Shown in pieces: positions 1 through 8,698 of a DNA stretch of 64,000 nucleotides. The notes beneath the pieces are model-generated. The model saw nothing but the letters and a program-made list of their open reading frames with translations, searched no databases and was not told where the DNA came from. The stretch is from Croceicoccus estronivorus. GTDB taxonomy: Bacteria > Pseudomonadota > Alphaproteobacteria > Sphingomonadales > Sphingomonadaceae. Position 1 is the stretch's first letter. The number at the start of each line of letters is the position of its first letter. The DNA lies in assembly GCF_001625325.1 (NCBI RefSeq), contig NZ_JRQQ01000010.1:62001-126000 (forward strand). Direction: 5' to 3'. A program made the translations under genes and the position numbers.

Positions 1-174
1 GTGCTAGCAAGGGTGAGCCTGTGCTTGCAACGCTCGTGAAAATCGCTATAGGCCGCGCCTTCGCCGCCGTATGAAACCGCTGCGATGTGCGGGCCACGAC
101 TTGGGCTTGTGCATCACCGGGGCTTCGCTTAGGGCGGCTTCAAACAATTTGATATTGCAGGAACAGGTGCCGCA
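1..174. other. Window start, possible 3' end of an upstream gene and rpmF leader
   Basis: An open frame without a start in this window runs from base 3 to a TGA at 72-74 and reads as a plausible hydrophobic C-terminus ending in ...GRAFAAV. It may be the tail of a gene cut by the window edge, but I cannot name it. A weak promoter-like pair (TTGCAA at 25-30, TATAGG at 47-52) also lies here. The stretch from 75 to 174 holds no convincing gene and is presumably the rpmF leader. Confidence 0.3.
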
Positions 175-354
175 ATGGCTGTCCCCAAAAGAAAAGTTTC
201 GCCTCACCGCCGGGGCAACCGTCGTGCCCATGATGCACTCAAGGTCGAAGCATTCCATGAATGCTCCAATTGTGGTGAGCTGAAGCGCCCCCACAACCTC
301 TGCTCGCATTGCGGTCATTATAACGGGCGCGAAATTGTTGCGGTGGGGCTCTAA
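175..354 (+). CDS. rpmF: 50S ribosomal protein L32
   Basis: This 59-residue protein begins [20 protein letters not shown], the hallmark start of bacterial L32, a structural protein of the large ribosomal subunit. Two CxxC-type pairs (C30 and C33, C43 and C46) form the zinc-ribbon seen in zinc-binding (C+) L32 paralogues. Length fits the family. It lies 25 bases upstream of plsX, the standard rpmF-plsX-fabH order in which ribosome and membrane lipid synthesis are transcriptionally coupled. An SD-like AGGAACAGG lies a few bases before the ATG. Confidence 0.96.
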   Translation: MAVPKRKVSPHRRGNRRAHDALKVEAFHECSNCGELKRPHNLCSHCGHYNGREIVAVGL

Positions 355-379
355 GCCCCTTTAGCCGGAGATGTCCGTC

Positions 380-1456
380 ATGAGTTTGCCGCGTATCGCT
401 GTTGACGCGATGGGCGGAGACGATGGCGTGCGCGTTATGGTTGAAGGCGCGGCGCTTGCCCGCCGCCACCATGATCAGTTCAAGTTCCTGCTTGTCGGGG
501 ACGAGGCGCGAATCAAGCGCGCGCTCGAAAAGCATCCAAACATGTATGCCGCGTCCGAAATCCTTCATGCGGAGGATGTCGTTTCGGGCGAGGAGAAGCC
601 GACGCAGGCATTGAGGCGGGCGAAGACCACCTCAATGGGGCTCGCGATCAATGCCGTGAAGCAGGGGGATGCGGGCGCGGCCGTCAGCGCGGGTAACACC
701 GGCGCTTTGATGGCAATGGCCAAATTGGCCTTGCGCACTATGCCGGGGATTGATCGGCCAGCTTTGGCAGCCCGTATTCCAACTCTGGGCGAGAATGACG
801 TGATCATGCTCGATCTCGGTGCGAATACCGAGTGTGATGCGCGCAATCTCCTGCAATTTGCAGTCATGGGTGCCGCTTATTCCCGGATCATTACTGGTCT
901 GGATGCGCCGCGTGTTCGGTTGCTGAACATCGGAACAGAAGAGATCAAGGGTACCGATCAATTGCAGCAGGCTGCCGCGCAATTGCGCGAGGTGAGCGGG
1001 CTGTCGCTGCAATTCGAAGGTTTCGTCGAAGCGGACAAGATTACCCGCGGTGATGTCGAGGTGGTCGTTACGGATGGCTTTTCCGGCAATATCGCGCTCA
1101 AGGCCATCGAAGGAGCGGCCCGGTTCGTCGGCGATTTGCTCAAACGTAGCTTTACCAGCTCGCTGAGATCGAAATTCGGTTTCCTGATCTCGCGCCCAGC
1201 CACCGAGCTTATCCGCCATCATCTTGATCCCAACAATCACAATGGGGCAGTTTTCCTGGGTTTGAATGGCATTGTGGTGAAAAGCCACGGGAGTGCCAAT
1301 GCGGCAGGCGTGGCTAATGCCGTGGCTGTTACGGCCCGCTTGCTGGAGGAAAACCTGACGGAGCGGATCATCGCCGATCTTGCGGAACTCGGTACCGGAA
1401 CCGTAAATGCACAGGCCTTCGCAGGCGCAGAGGTACAGGGAGAGGTCGCAAAGTGA
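380..1456 (+). CDS. plsX: Phosphate acyltransferase PlsX
   Basis: PlsX converts acyl-ACP and phosphate to acyl-phosphate, the acyl donor for PlsY in the first step of phospholipid synthesis at the inner membrane. The N-terminal [11 protein letters not shown] and the internal [14 protein letters not shown] motif are diagnostic, and 358 residues is normal. An in-frame ATG at 371 abuts a GGAG directly, while the ATG at 380 has the same GGAG at a proper 9-base spacing, so I prefer 380. The stop overlaps the fabH GTG (GTGA), indicating translational coupling. Confidence 0.96.
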   Translation: MSLPRIAVDAMGGDDGVRVMVEGAALARRHHDQFKFLLVGDEARIKRALEKHPNMYAASEILHAEDVVSGEEKPTQALRRAKTTSMGLAINAVKQGDAGAAVSAGNTGALMAMAKLALRTMPGIDRPALAARIPTLGENDVIMLDLGANTECDARNLLQFAVMGAAYSRIITGLDAPRVRLLNIGTEEIKGTDQLQQAAAQLREVSGLSLQFEGFVEADKITRGDVEVVVTDGFSGNIALKAIEGAARFVGDLLKRSFTSSLRSKFGFLISRPATELIRHHLDPNNHNGAVFLGLNGIVVKSHGSANAAGVANAVAVTARLLEENLTERIIADLAELGTGTVNAQAFAGAEVQGEVAK

Positions 1457-2418
1457 TCCGTTCAGTTGTCCGTGGAAGCGGTTCGGCCTTGCCGAAGCGC
1501 TTGGTGACCAATGCCGACCTTGCCGGTCGGGTGGACACGAGTGATGAATGGATCGTCGAGCGGACGGGTATTCGCCAACGCTACATCGCGGATGACGATG
1601 AAACGACGTCTTCCCTCGCGATTGAGGCAGGGCGCAAGGCCATAGAAGCCGCAGGGATGGAGCCTGCCAGCATCGATCTTATCGTGCTTGCCACGGCAAC
1701 GCCCGACCAGACATTTCCTGCCACTGCGACTCGCGTGCAGGATGCGCTTGGCTGCAATGGGGGGACGGCGTTCGACGTTGCGGCGGTTTGTTCCGGCTTC
1801 CTGTATGCTCTCGGTGTAGCCGATTCGATGCTTCGCACGGGTATGGCGAAGCGAGCGCTTGTGATCGGCGCGGAAACATTCAGCCGCATACTGGACTGGG
1901 AGGATCGCACGACCTGTGTGTTGTTCGGCGACGGGGCAGGGGCGATGGTTCTCGAAGCCGCTGACGTGGCCGAGGACGGGCCGGGCATTCTTGTCACCAG
2001 ACTGCATGCCGACGGTGAGCATAATCAGCTGCTCTATGTCGACGGTGGCCCGTCAACCACGCAGACTGTCGGCAAATTGCGGATGAAAGGTCGCGAAGTT
2101 TTTCGTCATGCCGTGGTCAATCTGGCGGAAGTGCTGAACGAAGTACTTGGCGAAGCCGGGCTGACCCCCGCCGATATTGACTGGGTCGTGCCGCACCAGG
2201 CAAATGCGCGCATTCTCGATGCGACGGCAAAGAAACTTGGCCTTCCGGCGGAAAAGGTCATCAAGACCGTGGAATCGCACGCGAATACGTCTGCTGCATC
2301 GGTTCCGCTCGCTTTCGATGTCGCGGTCCGGGACGGGCGGATCAAGCCCGGCGATCTGGTTGTATTGGAGGCAATGGGCGGCGGCTTTACCTGGGGGGCG
2401 AGCCTCGTTCGGCTGTAA
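1453..2418 (+). CDS. fabH: Beta-ketoacyl-ACP synthase III (KAS III)
   Basis: FabH condenses acetyl-CoA (or another short acyl-CoA) with malonyl-ACP to start type II fatty-acid synthesis. All three catalytic residues are visible: the nucleophile Cys in [11 protein letters not shown] near residue 112, His in VPHQANARI and Asn in [11 protein letters not shown]. The 321-residue length is typical. Translation starts at GTG, overlapping the plsX stop, with GGGAGAGG about 7 bases upstream. The C-terminal [13 protein letters not shown] is the usual FabH ending. Confidence 0.97.
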   Translation: MIRSVVRGSGSALPKRLVTNADLAGRVDTSDEWIVERTGIRQRYIADDDETTSSLAIEAGRKAIEAAGMEPASIDLIVLATATPDQTFPATATRVQDALGCNGGTAFDVAAVCSGFLYALGVADSMLRTGMAKRALVIGAETFSRILDWEDRTTCVLFGDGAGAMVLEAADVAEDGPGILVTRLHADGEHNQLLYVDGGPSTTQTVGKLRMKGREVFRHAVVNLAEVLNEVLGEAGLTPADIDWVVPHQANARILDATAKKLGLPAEKVIKTVESHANTSAASVPLAFDVAVRDGRIKPGDLVVLEAMGGGFTWGASLVRL

Positions 2419-2582
2419 TTACAGCCTAAAGCGCGAAATGTCCCAAATCGGGCCCGTTCGGTCCTGTTAAGACCCAGGATTGCAATTACTGTTCCTTCGG
2501 CATTGATAAATCGTGTGAAACGCGTAGTCTTCTGATTCGGGGAGTTTATAGCGTTCGCACAATTTATAGAGGGGACGGCCAC

Positions 2583-2882
2583 ATGATGCGTTCGGTGGGT
2601 ACGCTCACTCGCGCTGATCTGGCAGAGGCGATCAATCGTAAGATCGGCCTGTCGCGCGCGGAATCTCTTGCTCTCGTCGAGTCGATTCTCGATCGGATGA
2701 GCGACGCCATGGCTCATGGCGAGAATGTAAAAATCTCTGGTTTTGGCACTTTCATCCTGCGCGACAAGAAACAGCGCATCGGTCGCAATCCGAAGACCGG
2801 CGTAGAAGTGCCGATCACGCCACGGCGCGTGCTGACCTTTCGCGCCAGCCAGATCCTGAAAGACAGGATATTCGAAGGATGA
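2583..2882 (+). CDS. ihfA: Integration host factor alpha subunit
   Basis: This is a 99-residue DNABII-family protein. The DNA-binding arm signature [20 protein letters not shown] with the GRNPKTG proline loop is intact, and ISGFGTF precedes it. IHF-alpha pairs with IHF-beta (not in this window) to bend DNA sharply in transcription, replication and recombination. Linkage to fabH upstream and a MerR gene downstream is the usual alphaproteobacterial arrangement and supports the alpha rather than HU assignment. GAGGGG lies about 8 bases before the ATG. The upstream 160 bases carry two copies of TTTATAG 18 bases apart. Confidence 0.93.
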   Translation: MMRSVGTLTRADLAEAINRKIGLSRAESLALVESILDRMSDAMAHGENVKISGFGTFILRDKKQRIGRNPKTGVEVPITPRRVLTFRASQILKDRIFEG

Positions 2883-3244
2883 ACAGTCCTGTCGACCTGC
2901 GCTTTGCCGATGGCAAGGATGCAGGGGCTTTACGTACGATCGGCGAAGTTGCGAAAGCATTGGGAATTGCGCCGCATGTCCTGCGGTATTGGGAACAGCA
3001 ATTTCCAATGCTTAAACCGGTCAAGCGTAGTGGCGGACGCCGCTATTATCGCGCGGCCGATATCGACCTCATCTCTACTATAGACCGCCTCGTGAACCGG
3101 GAAGGGTACACACTGAAAGGCGCGAAGAAGGCGCTCGCATCTGGTGTTGCCGAGGAGATCGAGGCTCCCGAACTTACGGCAGCCGACCTGCTGCCGCGCT
3201 TGCGGGTATTGCGTGAGCAGCTGGCTTCGGCATTGGACGCATAA
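2879..3244 (+). CDS. MerR-family transcriptional regulator
   Basis: The 121-residue protein has an N-terminal MerR winged helix-turn-helix: [24 protein letters not shown] at about residues 20-43, then [12 protein letters not shown]. The C-terminus ([18 protein letters not shown]) is short and coiled, without an obvious metal-binding cysteine cluster, so a drug or metal effector cannot be proposed. It overlaps ihfA by ATGA and is likely co-translated. This MerR gene is the regular neighbour of ihfA in alphaproteobacteria; its regulon is not evident from sequence. Confidence 0.9.
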   Translation: MNSPVDLRFADGKDAGALRTIGEVAKALGIAPHVLRYWEQQFPMLKPVKRSGGRRYYRAADIDLISTIDRLVNREGYTLKGAKKALASGVAEEIEAPELTAADLLPRLRVLREQLASALDA

Positions 3245-3258
3245 CGCACAAGCCTGCG

Positions 3259-3804
3259 TTACGGCACCTCTTCAGGGCCGAGAGTTGGGTCGAGGTCGCG
3301 CGGGCGGGCAAAGTGGACCATCCGGCCACAACCGCGTTCGATATCTGCCCAGTCGTCTATATCGAGTTCGATAACGGCAAAGGCTGCCGTAGGAAATTTC
3401 CGGACGGCTTCGTCGAATTTGGCATCCTGCGCCGATTCCGGAATCAGCTCGAACAGCATGTCCTGCAATCCGGGGTTGTGTGCAGCGAGAATGATGTTGG
3501 CAGGCTGCCCTTCGACATGGCGCAGGACGTCGAGCATCGTCGGGACATTGGCGAGATAGAGACGTTCATCCCATGTGACGGGCGGCGGGCTGGCCATGGC
3601 GGGAATCGCACTTTCCAGCGTTTCGCGCACACGAACGGCGGGGCTCGCAATCAGAATGTCCCAAGGGACACCGTGTTCGCCAATATGCTGGCCCATCAAC
3701 GTGGCTCCTCTGCGTCCACGCTTGTTCAGCGCGCGGTCGAAGTCGCGTAGATCCATGTCCTCCCATGAGGATTTCGCATGCCGAAAAAGTCCGAGCCGTT
3801 TCAC
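3259..3804 (-). CDS. SixA-like histidine phosphatase family protein
   Basis: This is a phosphohistidine phosphatase of the histidine phosphatase superfamily, about 181 residues. The N-terminal LGLFRHAKSSWED contains the catalytic RHxK variant of RHG typical of SixA, and the second catalytic His is in AAHNPGLQDML. SixA enzymes remove phosphate from histidine phosphotransfer domains or PTS proteins, but the substrate here is unknown. The open frame extends 35 codons further upstream into the helicase gene; the GTG at 3804 (VKRLGLFRHAK), 10 bases after the helicase stop, fits best. It is convergent with the MerR gene. Confidence 0.88.
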   Translation of the reverse strand: MKRLGLFRHAKSSWEDMDLRDFDRALNKRGRRGATLMGQHIGEHGVPWDILIASPAVRVRETLESAIPAMASPPPVTWDERLYLANVPTMLDVLRHVEGQPANIILAAHNPGLQDMLFELIPESAQDAKFDEAVRKFPTAAFAVIELDIDDWADIERGCGRMVHFARPRDLDPTLGPEEVP

Positions 3805-3814
3805 GCCCTTGCCA

Positions 3815-6598
3815 TCATCCTTTGTTCCCGGCGTCTTGTGTGTCCGGTGTTTCGGGTTCCGTCGTTCGGTCCAAGGAAACACTGGAGGCGATGCGTTGTA
3901 AAGCCTCATCCAGTGTCAGTCTTATGACAGGTGTGCCCTTGGGGAAAGCGGTGAGCAGACGGCTGGGGAACGCCGCGGACAGGACGACGAAATGCCCCCG
4001 ATCTTCCCTGCTGCGGATCAAACGGCCAAAACCTTGCGCCAGTCTGGCCCTGATAATGCGATCGTCATACGATGATCCGCCATTCATCGCGCGGCGCGCA
4101 CGGTGAAGGATGCCCGGTTTGGGCCACGGAACCTGCTCCATCACGACACAACGCAGTGAATGACCGGGGACATCGACTCCATCGCGGAGAGCATCGGTGC
4201 CGAGCAGGGATGCATGGGGATCGTCGCGAAAGATATCGACCAGTGTGCCCGTGTCGATCGGATCGACATGCTGGGCATAGAGCGGCAATCCGGCGCGGGC
4301 GAGATGATCTGCAATTCGTCCATACACTGCGCGCAGTCGCCGAATAGCGGTGAACAGCCCCAGGACTCCGCCTTCAGCCGCTTCGATAAGGCGGGCATAG
4401 GCCCCCGCCAGCGCAGGTATGTCGCCTCGCTTCACGTCGGTGACAATCAGAACCTCGGCCTGGTTCGAATAATCGAATGGGCTTTCTGCCATGCACAGGC
4501 GCGGCGCGACATCGATATGCGCGGCACCAGACCGGGCTATGGCAGTTTCCCAGTCGTCATCCTCGTGCCCGCTGCGGTCCGTCAGAGTTGCACTTGTGAG
4601 CATCACGCCGTGTGAGGGTTCGAGCACCACGCGCGCAAAAGGCTTCATTGGATCGAGCCACCGGCGGTGAATGCCGGTGTCGTATTCCCGGGCCTCGGAC
4701 CGGTCGACTGCGAGCCAGTCGACGAAATCCGGGTCAACCGGTCCACCCAGACGGTCAAGCAATGCCTCCCAGGCGGCAATCAGGTCGATCCGCCAGCCGA
4801 GCGAATGGCGGGCACCCTCGATCCGTGCGCGGCCCAATCCGTCGAGCCAGTCGGGCGGTTCCTCCAACAGAGCTTCCAGCCGATTGGACAACTTCATCAG
4901 CGGATGGCGCAGTTCGGCCAGTGCAGCTTGCGCTTGCCCGGCGAGTTCGACGAAGTTGCCATCCAGTTGAGCCGCTTCGGTTTCGATACCGTATCCCGCC
5001 TCTTGCCCGCCGCTTTCGTCGCGGGCGTAGGTGAGCGAACGTACCGCGCCGAGCAGGGTTTCCAGCGGCCCTGAAGGTGCCTCGTCATGCAGGCGTTGCA
5101 GCCATCCGTCAGCGGGCAGCGCTTCTGCGGCCTCGCGCGCGGCGGCGATCGCCTTGGCCCCTTGTTCGTCGTAAGAGGAGACATCGGCCAGCCGGGCGGC
5201 AAGACCCCGCCGCCGCCCCTTGGAGCCACGCTCGGGCCCGATGACCCAGCGCCTTAATTCAATCGTCTCACTACCGGTCAATGCGGCGGAAAACGTTGAA
5301 TCGGCTGCCTCGAATACGTGATGGCCTTCGTCGAATACGATGCGTGTCGGACGCTGGGCATGATCGCGTCCGCGTGCGGCATTGACCATCACCAGGGCAT
5401 GATTGGCGATGACCAGATCTGCCTGGGCCGAAGCACGAGCGGAGCGTTCGATAAAGCACTTCCGATAGTGGGGGCATCCGGCATAGACGCATTCGCCGCG
5501 TTGATCGGTCAGCGCCTTGATCCCTCGCTGGCGAAACAGTGTTCCGAGCCATCCCGGCAGGTCACCGCCGATCATGTCCCCGTCCTGCGTATAGGCAGCC
5601 CAACGGGCAATCAATTGCGCCATGATGGCCGGACGTCCGCTGAACCCCCCTTGCAGCGCGTCTTCGAGATTGAGCAGGCAAAGGTAATTTTCCCGCCCCT
5701 TGCGCACTACCACTCGCTGCCTATTGCCGGATGCAACGCTGCCTTCCGTCGACGTATCAGGCCATACGCGGCGGCTTTCGCGGCGGAGCTGACGTTGCAG
5801 ATTCTTAGTATAGGTGGAAACCCAGATCGTTCCGCCAGATTGCTCGGCCCATAGGGATGCCGGTGCCAGATATCCCAGCGTCTTGCCGGTCCCGGTGCCC
5901 GCCTGGGCCAGCAATACATGGGGGAGGCCCGGCTGCTGCCGCGGGGCAAACGTATGACCTGCCTCGCGCGCGTAGGCTTGCTGGCCGGGGCGTTGTTCGG
6001 CGCCTGCGCCGGTCAGGAATGCCAGTCTTGCGTCGATGGCTTCGGGATCAAGTACGATCTGTCCGGGTTGGGGCCTGTCAGGGGCCTCCTCCCATTCCGG
6101 GAGACGGGTGAACAGCCACCGTTCGGCCCGTGGGGGCTGCTTGATATGAGGGGCGATTACCTGGGCCCAGGGCCAGCGCAGACGGGAAAGGGATTGCAGT
6201 GCGCTCCAAGCGCCTTCGCGCTCTGCCCAGTTGGAGCTTTCACAGGTTTCCAGCAATTTGCCAGCCGCGTGTTGCAGCAGTTCGGGCACCGCATCGTCGC
6301 TGGCAGGCGGTGCCAGCCCCAATGCGGTTGCGAGACCTTTGGGTGTGGGCACGCAAAAGCGCGCAGGATGAACGAATGCGAACAGTTCCAGAAGGTCGAG
6401 ACCGGAAAGGTCGGGATATCCCAGGCGGGTTGCCACCAGAGGCGCATTGAGCATCAGCAACGGGGTATCGGCCGAGGCCATGATGGCTTCGCCTTTACCC
6501 AGACCGCGCGTCCTTCCGTCACTATCGCGCAGCCAACAACCGCCATGGCTGGCATGGAGTGCGCCCAGGGGCAGGGGGGAAGGACGCGGTGCGGCCAT
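3815..6598 (-). CDS. DinG-like ATP-dependent DNA helicase
   Basis: A 927-residue superfamily 2, XPD/DinG-type helicase. Walker A is AQAGTGTGKTLGYLAP; the DEAH box appears as FDEGHHVFEAAD. Between them four cysteines (CVYAGCPHYRKC plus an upstream NYLCLL Cys) are placed like the XPD/DinG iron-sulfur cluster. Motifs VMLTSATLTD and GFGRLIRSREDRGHFVV mark the C-terminal RecA domain. Such enzymes unwind forked, R-loop or G4 structures in repair. The N-terminal ~200 residues (LHASHGGCWL...) look like the sphingomonad subtype. It likely forms an operon with the phosphatase downstream. Confidence 0.9.
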   Translation of the reverse strand: MAAPRPSPLPLGALHASHGGCWLRDSDGRTRGLGKGEAIMASADTPLLMLNAPLVATRLGYPDLSGLDLLELFAFVHPARFCVPTPKGLATALGLAPPASDDAVPELLQHAAGKLLETCESSNWAEREGAWSALQSLSRLRWPWAQVIAPHIKQPPRAERWLFTRLPEWEEAPDRPQPGQIVLDPEAIDARLAFLTGAGAEQRPGQQAYAREAGHTFAPRQQPGLPHVLLAQAGTGTGKTLGYLAPASLWAEQSGGTIWVSTYTKNLQRQLRRESRRVWPDTSTEGSVASGNRQRVVVRKGRENYLCLLNLEDALQGGFSGRPAIMAQLIARWAAYTQDGDMIGGDLPGWLGTLFRQRGIKALTDQRGECVYAGCPHYRKCFIERSARASAQADLVIANHALVMVNAARGRDHAQRPTRIVFDEGHHVFEAADSTFSAALTGSETIELRRWVIGPERGSKGRRRGLAARLADVSSYDEQGAKAIAAAREAAEALPADGWLQRLHDEAPSGPLETLLGAVRSLTYARDESGGQEAGYGIETEAAQLDGNFVELAGQAQAALAELRHPLMKLSNRLEALLEEPPDWLDGLGRARIEGARHSLGWRIDLIAAWEALLDRLGGPVDPDFVDWLAVDRSEAREYDTGIHRRWLDPMKPFARVVLEPSHGVMLTSATLTDRSGHEDDDWETAIARSGAAHIDVAPRLCMAESPFDYSNQAEVLIVTDVKRGDIPALAGAYARLIEAAEGGVLGLFTAIRRLRAVYGRIADHLARAGLPLYAQHVDPIDTGTLVDIFRDDPHASLLGTDALRDGVDVPGHSLRCVVMEQVPWPKPGILHRARRAMNGGSSYDDRIIRARLAQGFGRLIRSREDRGHFVVLSAAFPSRLLTAFPKGTPVIRLTLDEALQRIASSVSLDRTTEPETPDTQDAGNKG

Positions 6599-6730
6599 AT
6601 CCTTGCGTTAGGACGGGCAGGTAGCGGTGGGCAAGGCGACAGCGCCGGCTGGAGCGCATTTTACCCAGACATGATCTCGATTCCGTCGCAGCGAGCGCGA
6701 TTCATGCTCGGGTCTTGCAAAATAACTTAC

Positions 6731-6742
6731 AAGATATATCTT
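6731..6742. promoter_or_regulatory. Palindrome AAGATATATCTT, candidate PadR operator
   Basis: The perfect 12-bp palindrome AAGATATATCTT lies 31 bases before the GTG of the PadR gene, in an AT-rich patch that stands out from its surroundings. PadR regulators commonly repress their own operon through AT-rich palindromes overlapping the core promoter. The position suggests autoregulation of the PadR-DUF2218 unit; the element could also contain the -10 box. Confidence 0.55.
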
Positions 6743-6773
6743 AGACGAACTTGAAATGGTCTGGAGATATTTT

Positions 6774-7379
6774 GTGAGATCAGGAAATGGCCATGCCCAT
6801 GGCCGGGGTCGGCATCGCGGACACGGTGGGGCACAGGAAGCCTTGGAGCCTCATCACGGCGGAAGAGGCCTGCACCATCATGAAGATGGATTTGGCAACC
6901 GGAGACGTCGGCGACGGCGTTTGTTCGATCAGGGCGAGTTGCAATTGTTGCTGCTGAGCCTGACCGTAAATCAGGCGCGGCACGGATATGAAATGATCCG
7001 CGAAATCGAGGCGCGTTCTCACGGAGGATATTCGCCCAGCCCGGGCGTGGTATATCCTGCCCTGACCTTCATGGAAGAAGCAGGTTTGATTGCGGTTGCC
7101 GCTGACGAAGGCGCTCGCAAGAGTTACGCCGCCACCGGAGAAGGTGAGGGGCACGTCGCGGCACATGCGGACGAAGTGGCGGCGGTCGAGGCGCGGCTGG
7201 CGGCTCTGGCGGAAATGAGGGAACGCACCGATGCAGCGCCTGTCAAACGGGCAATGCAGAATCTCAAGACCGCGATTTTTGACCGCTTGTCGCAGGAAAA
7301 TGCTGGGCGAGACACGGTGTTGCAGGTCGCGGACCTGATCGATCAGGCGGCGCGCCAGATCGAGAGGATCGAAACATGA
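6774..7379 (+). CDS. PadR-family transcriptional regulator with His/Gly/Arg-rich N-terminus
   Basis: Residues from about 52 on form a PadR winged helix (GELQLLLLSLTVNQARHGYEM, then SPGVVYPALTFMEEAGLI). The preceding ~50 residues are rich in His, Gly and Arg (HGRGRHRGHGG, HHHEDG, RRRRRRR), typical of proteobacterial PadR proteins and possibly metal-sensitive, although that is inference. The C-terminal half is a helical dimerisation arm (MRERTDAAPVKRAMQ). I choose the GTG at 6774, preceded by GGAG at 7 bases, over the ATG at 6756. It overlaps DUF2218 by ATGA. Confidence 0.87.
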   Translation: MRSGNGHAHGRGRHRGHGGAQEALEPHHGGRGLHHHEDGFGNRRRRRRRLFDQGELQLLLLSLTVNQARHGYEMIREIEARSHGGYSPSPGVVYPALTFMEEAGLIAVAADEGARKSYAATGEGEGHVAAHADEVAAVEARLAALAEMRERTDAAPVKRAMQNLKTAIFDRLSQENAGRDTVLQVADLIDQAARQIERIET

Positions 7380-7663
7380 CAACAGCGATCGCAATGGTCA
7401 GCACCGCCAATGGTGGGAAATACATTCGGCAACTCTGCAAGCACTGGTCGCACAAACTGGATGTCGAACAGGAAGGGCAGACCGGCGTGGTCCGGTTTCC
7501 CGACGCTGTGGCCACCATGGAAGCGGGTAATGATGCGATACGGGTCAAACTCGTAGCCGACGATCAAGAGACGGTCCTGCGTTTGCAGGACGTGATCGAA
7601 CGCCATCTTGACCGTTTCGCCTTTCGCGAAGCACCGCTGCTTTACAAGTGGAAGGTGGGTTAA
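7376..7663 (+). CDS. DUF2218 domain-containing protein
   Basis: The 95-residue protein matches DUF2218 in length and pattern: TANGGKYIRQLCKHWSHKLDVE at the start, VRFPDAVATMEAG in the middle and a C-terminal HLDRFAFREAPLLYKWKV. Family members are often encoded beside PadR regulators or siderophore-interacting proteins, suggesting an iron- or stress-related role, but no biochemical function is established that I know of. The start codon overlaps the PadR stop, so the two form a translationally coupled operon controlled by the PadR protein. Confidence 0.88.
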   Translation: MTTAIAMVSTANGGKYIRQLCKHWSHKLDVEQEGQTGVVRFPDAVATMEAGNDAIRVKLVADDQETVLRLQDVIERHLDRFAFREAPLLYKWKVG

Positions 7664-7674
7664 CCACCTTCCAC
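7648..7674 (+). terminator. Hairpin over the DUF2218 stop codon
   Basis: A perfect 11-bp stem (GTGGAAGGTGG / CCACCTTCCAC, 5-base loop) spans the stop codon of the DUF2218 gene, and a second short hairpin (GAGGCC TGA GGCCTC, 7676-7690) follows. There is no T-run. The position between convergent genes suggests a role in transcription ending or mRNA 3'-end protection. Confidence 0.5.
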
Positions 7675-7699
7675 GGAGGCCTGAGGCCTCGCCTTTGGC

Positions 7700-8569
7700 T
7701 CAGGCCGCGTTGGCGGCCGGCAGGGAAACCGGAACATCGTCTTTGAAGGTATGCGTGACATAGGGGAAAGGAATCTCGATCCCCGCATCGTCCAGTGCCT
7801 GCTTCACTGTGAAGACCACCTCGCTCTTGACGCCGAGAAAGTCGTTCTTGCCGGTATCGGTCCACCAACGCACGAGGAAGTCGATCGAGCTCGAATTGAA
7901 TTCCTGGGCATATATGTCGATGCCCCGCTGCTGCTCTATGGATGAGAGCCTGTCCAATGCCTTGCGGATGGTACTTTCGGCTTTCGCGAGATCGGTATCG
8001 TACGAGACGCCGACTACGATCTCGTTCCGGCGAATGGGGGCGTCGGTCAGGATTTTCACCGGGTTCTTGAAGATTGTGGAATTCGGAAGAATGGTCAGCT
8101 CGTTGGAAAACTGCCGGATGTGGGTTTCCCGCAAGGTAATCCGTTCGACCTTGCCCAGAATGCCGTCCACTTCGACAGCATCGCCGATCTGCATCTTTTC
8201 CCGCAGCATGATCAGAACGCCGGCGAGGAAGTTTTCGAAGATGTCCTGAAACGCGAAGCCGATCGCGACGGCGCCAATACCCAGCCCGGCGACAAGACTG
8301 GCGGGTGTCAGCCCAGGCATGACGATGGCGGCTGCGATCATCAATCCGATAAGCCAGATGCCAAGCCGCACCAGCGTCTCACTCAATTGCCTGAGATCCT
8401 GCCTCAGCGAAGTCCGGTTGGTAATCCGTGAGGTGATGCGGACGGCTGCCCGGGACACCAGCCATGTCAGCAACAGAACACATATCGCGATGGCGATTCC
8501 CGGGATGGCGGCGATCAGGGCATGGGACATCGCATCTACCTGCTCACGCAGGATATCGGCATAAGGCAA
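7700..8569 (-). CDS. MscS-family mechanosensitive ion channel
   Basis: A 289-residue inner-membrane channel. Three N-terminal membrane segments (residues ~15-38, ~65-85 and the pore-lining TM3 ~92-120) are followed by the MscS beta domain. TM3 carries the glycine/alanine pattern SLVAGLGIGAVAIGFAFQDIFENFLAGV, and IGDAVEVDGILGKVERITLRET is the canonical beta-domain opening. Such channels open on hypo-osmotic stress to release solutes. Length matches small MscS. It is convergent with the PadR-DUF2218 pair and is transcribed alone or after the amidohydrolase gene. Confidence 0.93.
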   Translation of the reverse strand: MPYADILREQVDAMSHALIAAIPGIAIAICVLLLTWLVSRAAVRITSRITNRTSLRQDLRQLSETLVRLGIWLIGLMIAAAIVMPGLTPASLVAGLGIGAVAIGFAFQDIFENFLAGVLIMLREKMQIGDAVEVDGILGKVERITLRETHIRQFSNELTILPNSTIFKNPVKILTDAPIRRNEIVVGVSYDTDLAKAESTIRKALDRLSSIEQQRGIDIYAQEFNSSSIDFLVRWWTDTGKNDFLGVKSEVVFTVKQALDDAGIEIPFPYVTHTFKDDVPVSLPAANAA

Positions 8570-8698
8570 CGTAAAATCTCCAGCTTTATCTCATTCCTCC
8601 AACAGTCAGAACGTGGCTCTGTTCCGACGAGGCGGGTGCCGGGTGCCATTTTCCTTCAGAAAGGGGCGGGCCATCGAAACAGGCGCGGTGCTGGAAAT

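Noticed and set aside
2419-2582. IHF-binding or autoregulatory site before ihfA
   Set aside because: No match to the WATCAA-N4-TTR consensus could be found around TTGATA; only a TTTATAG repeat remains.
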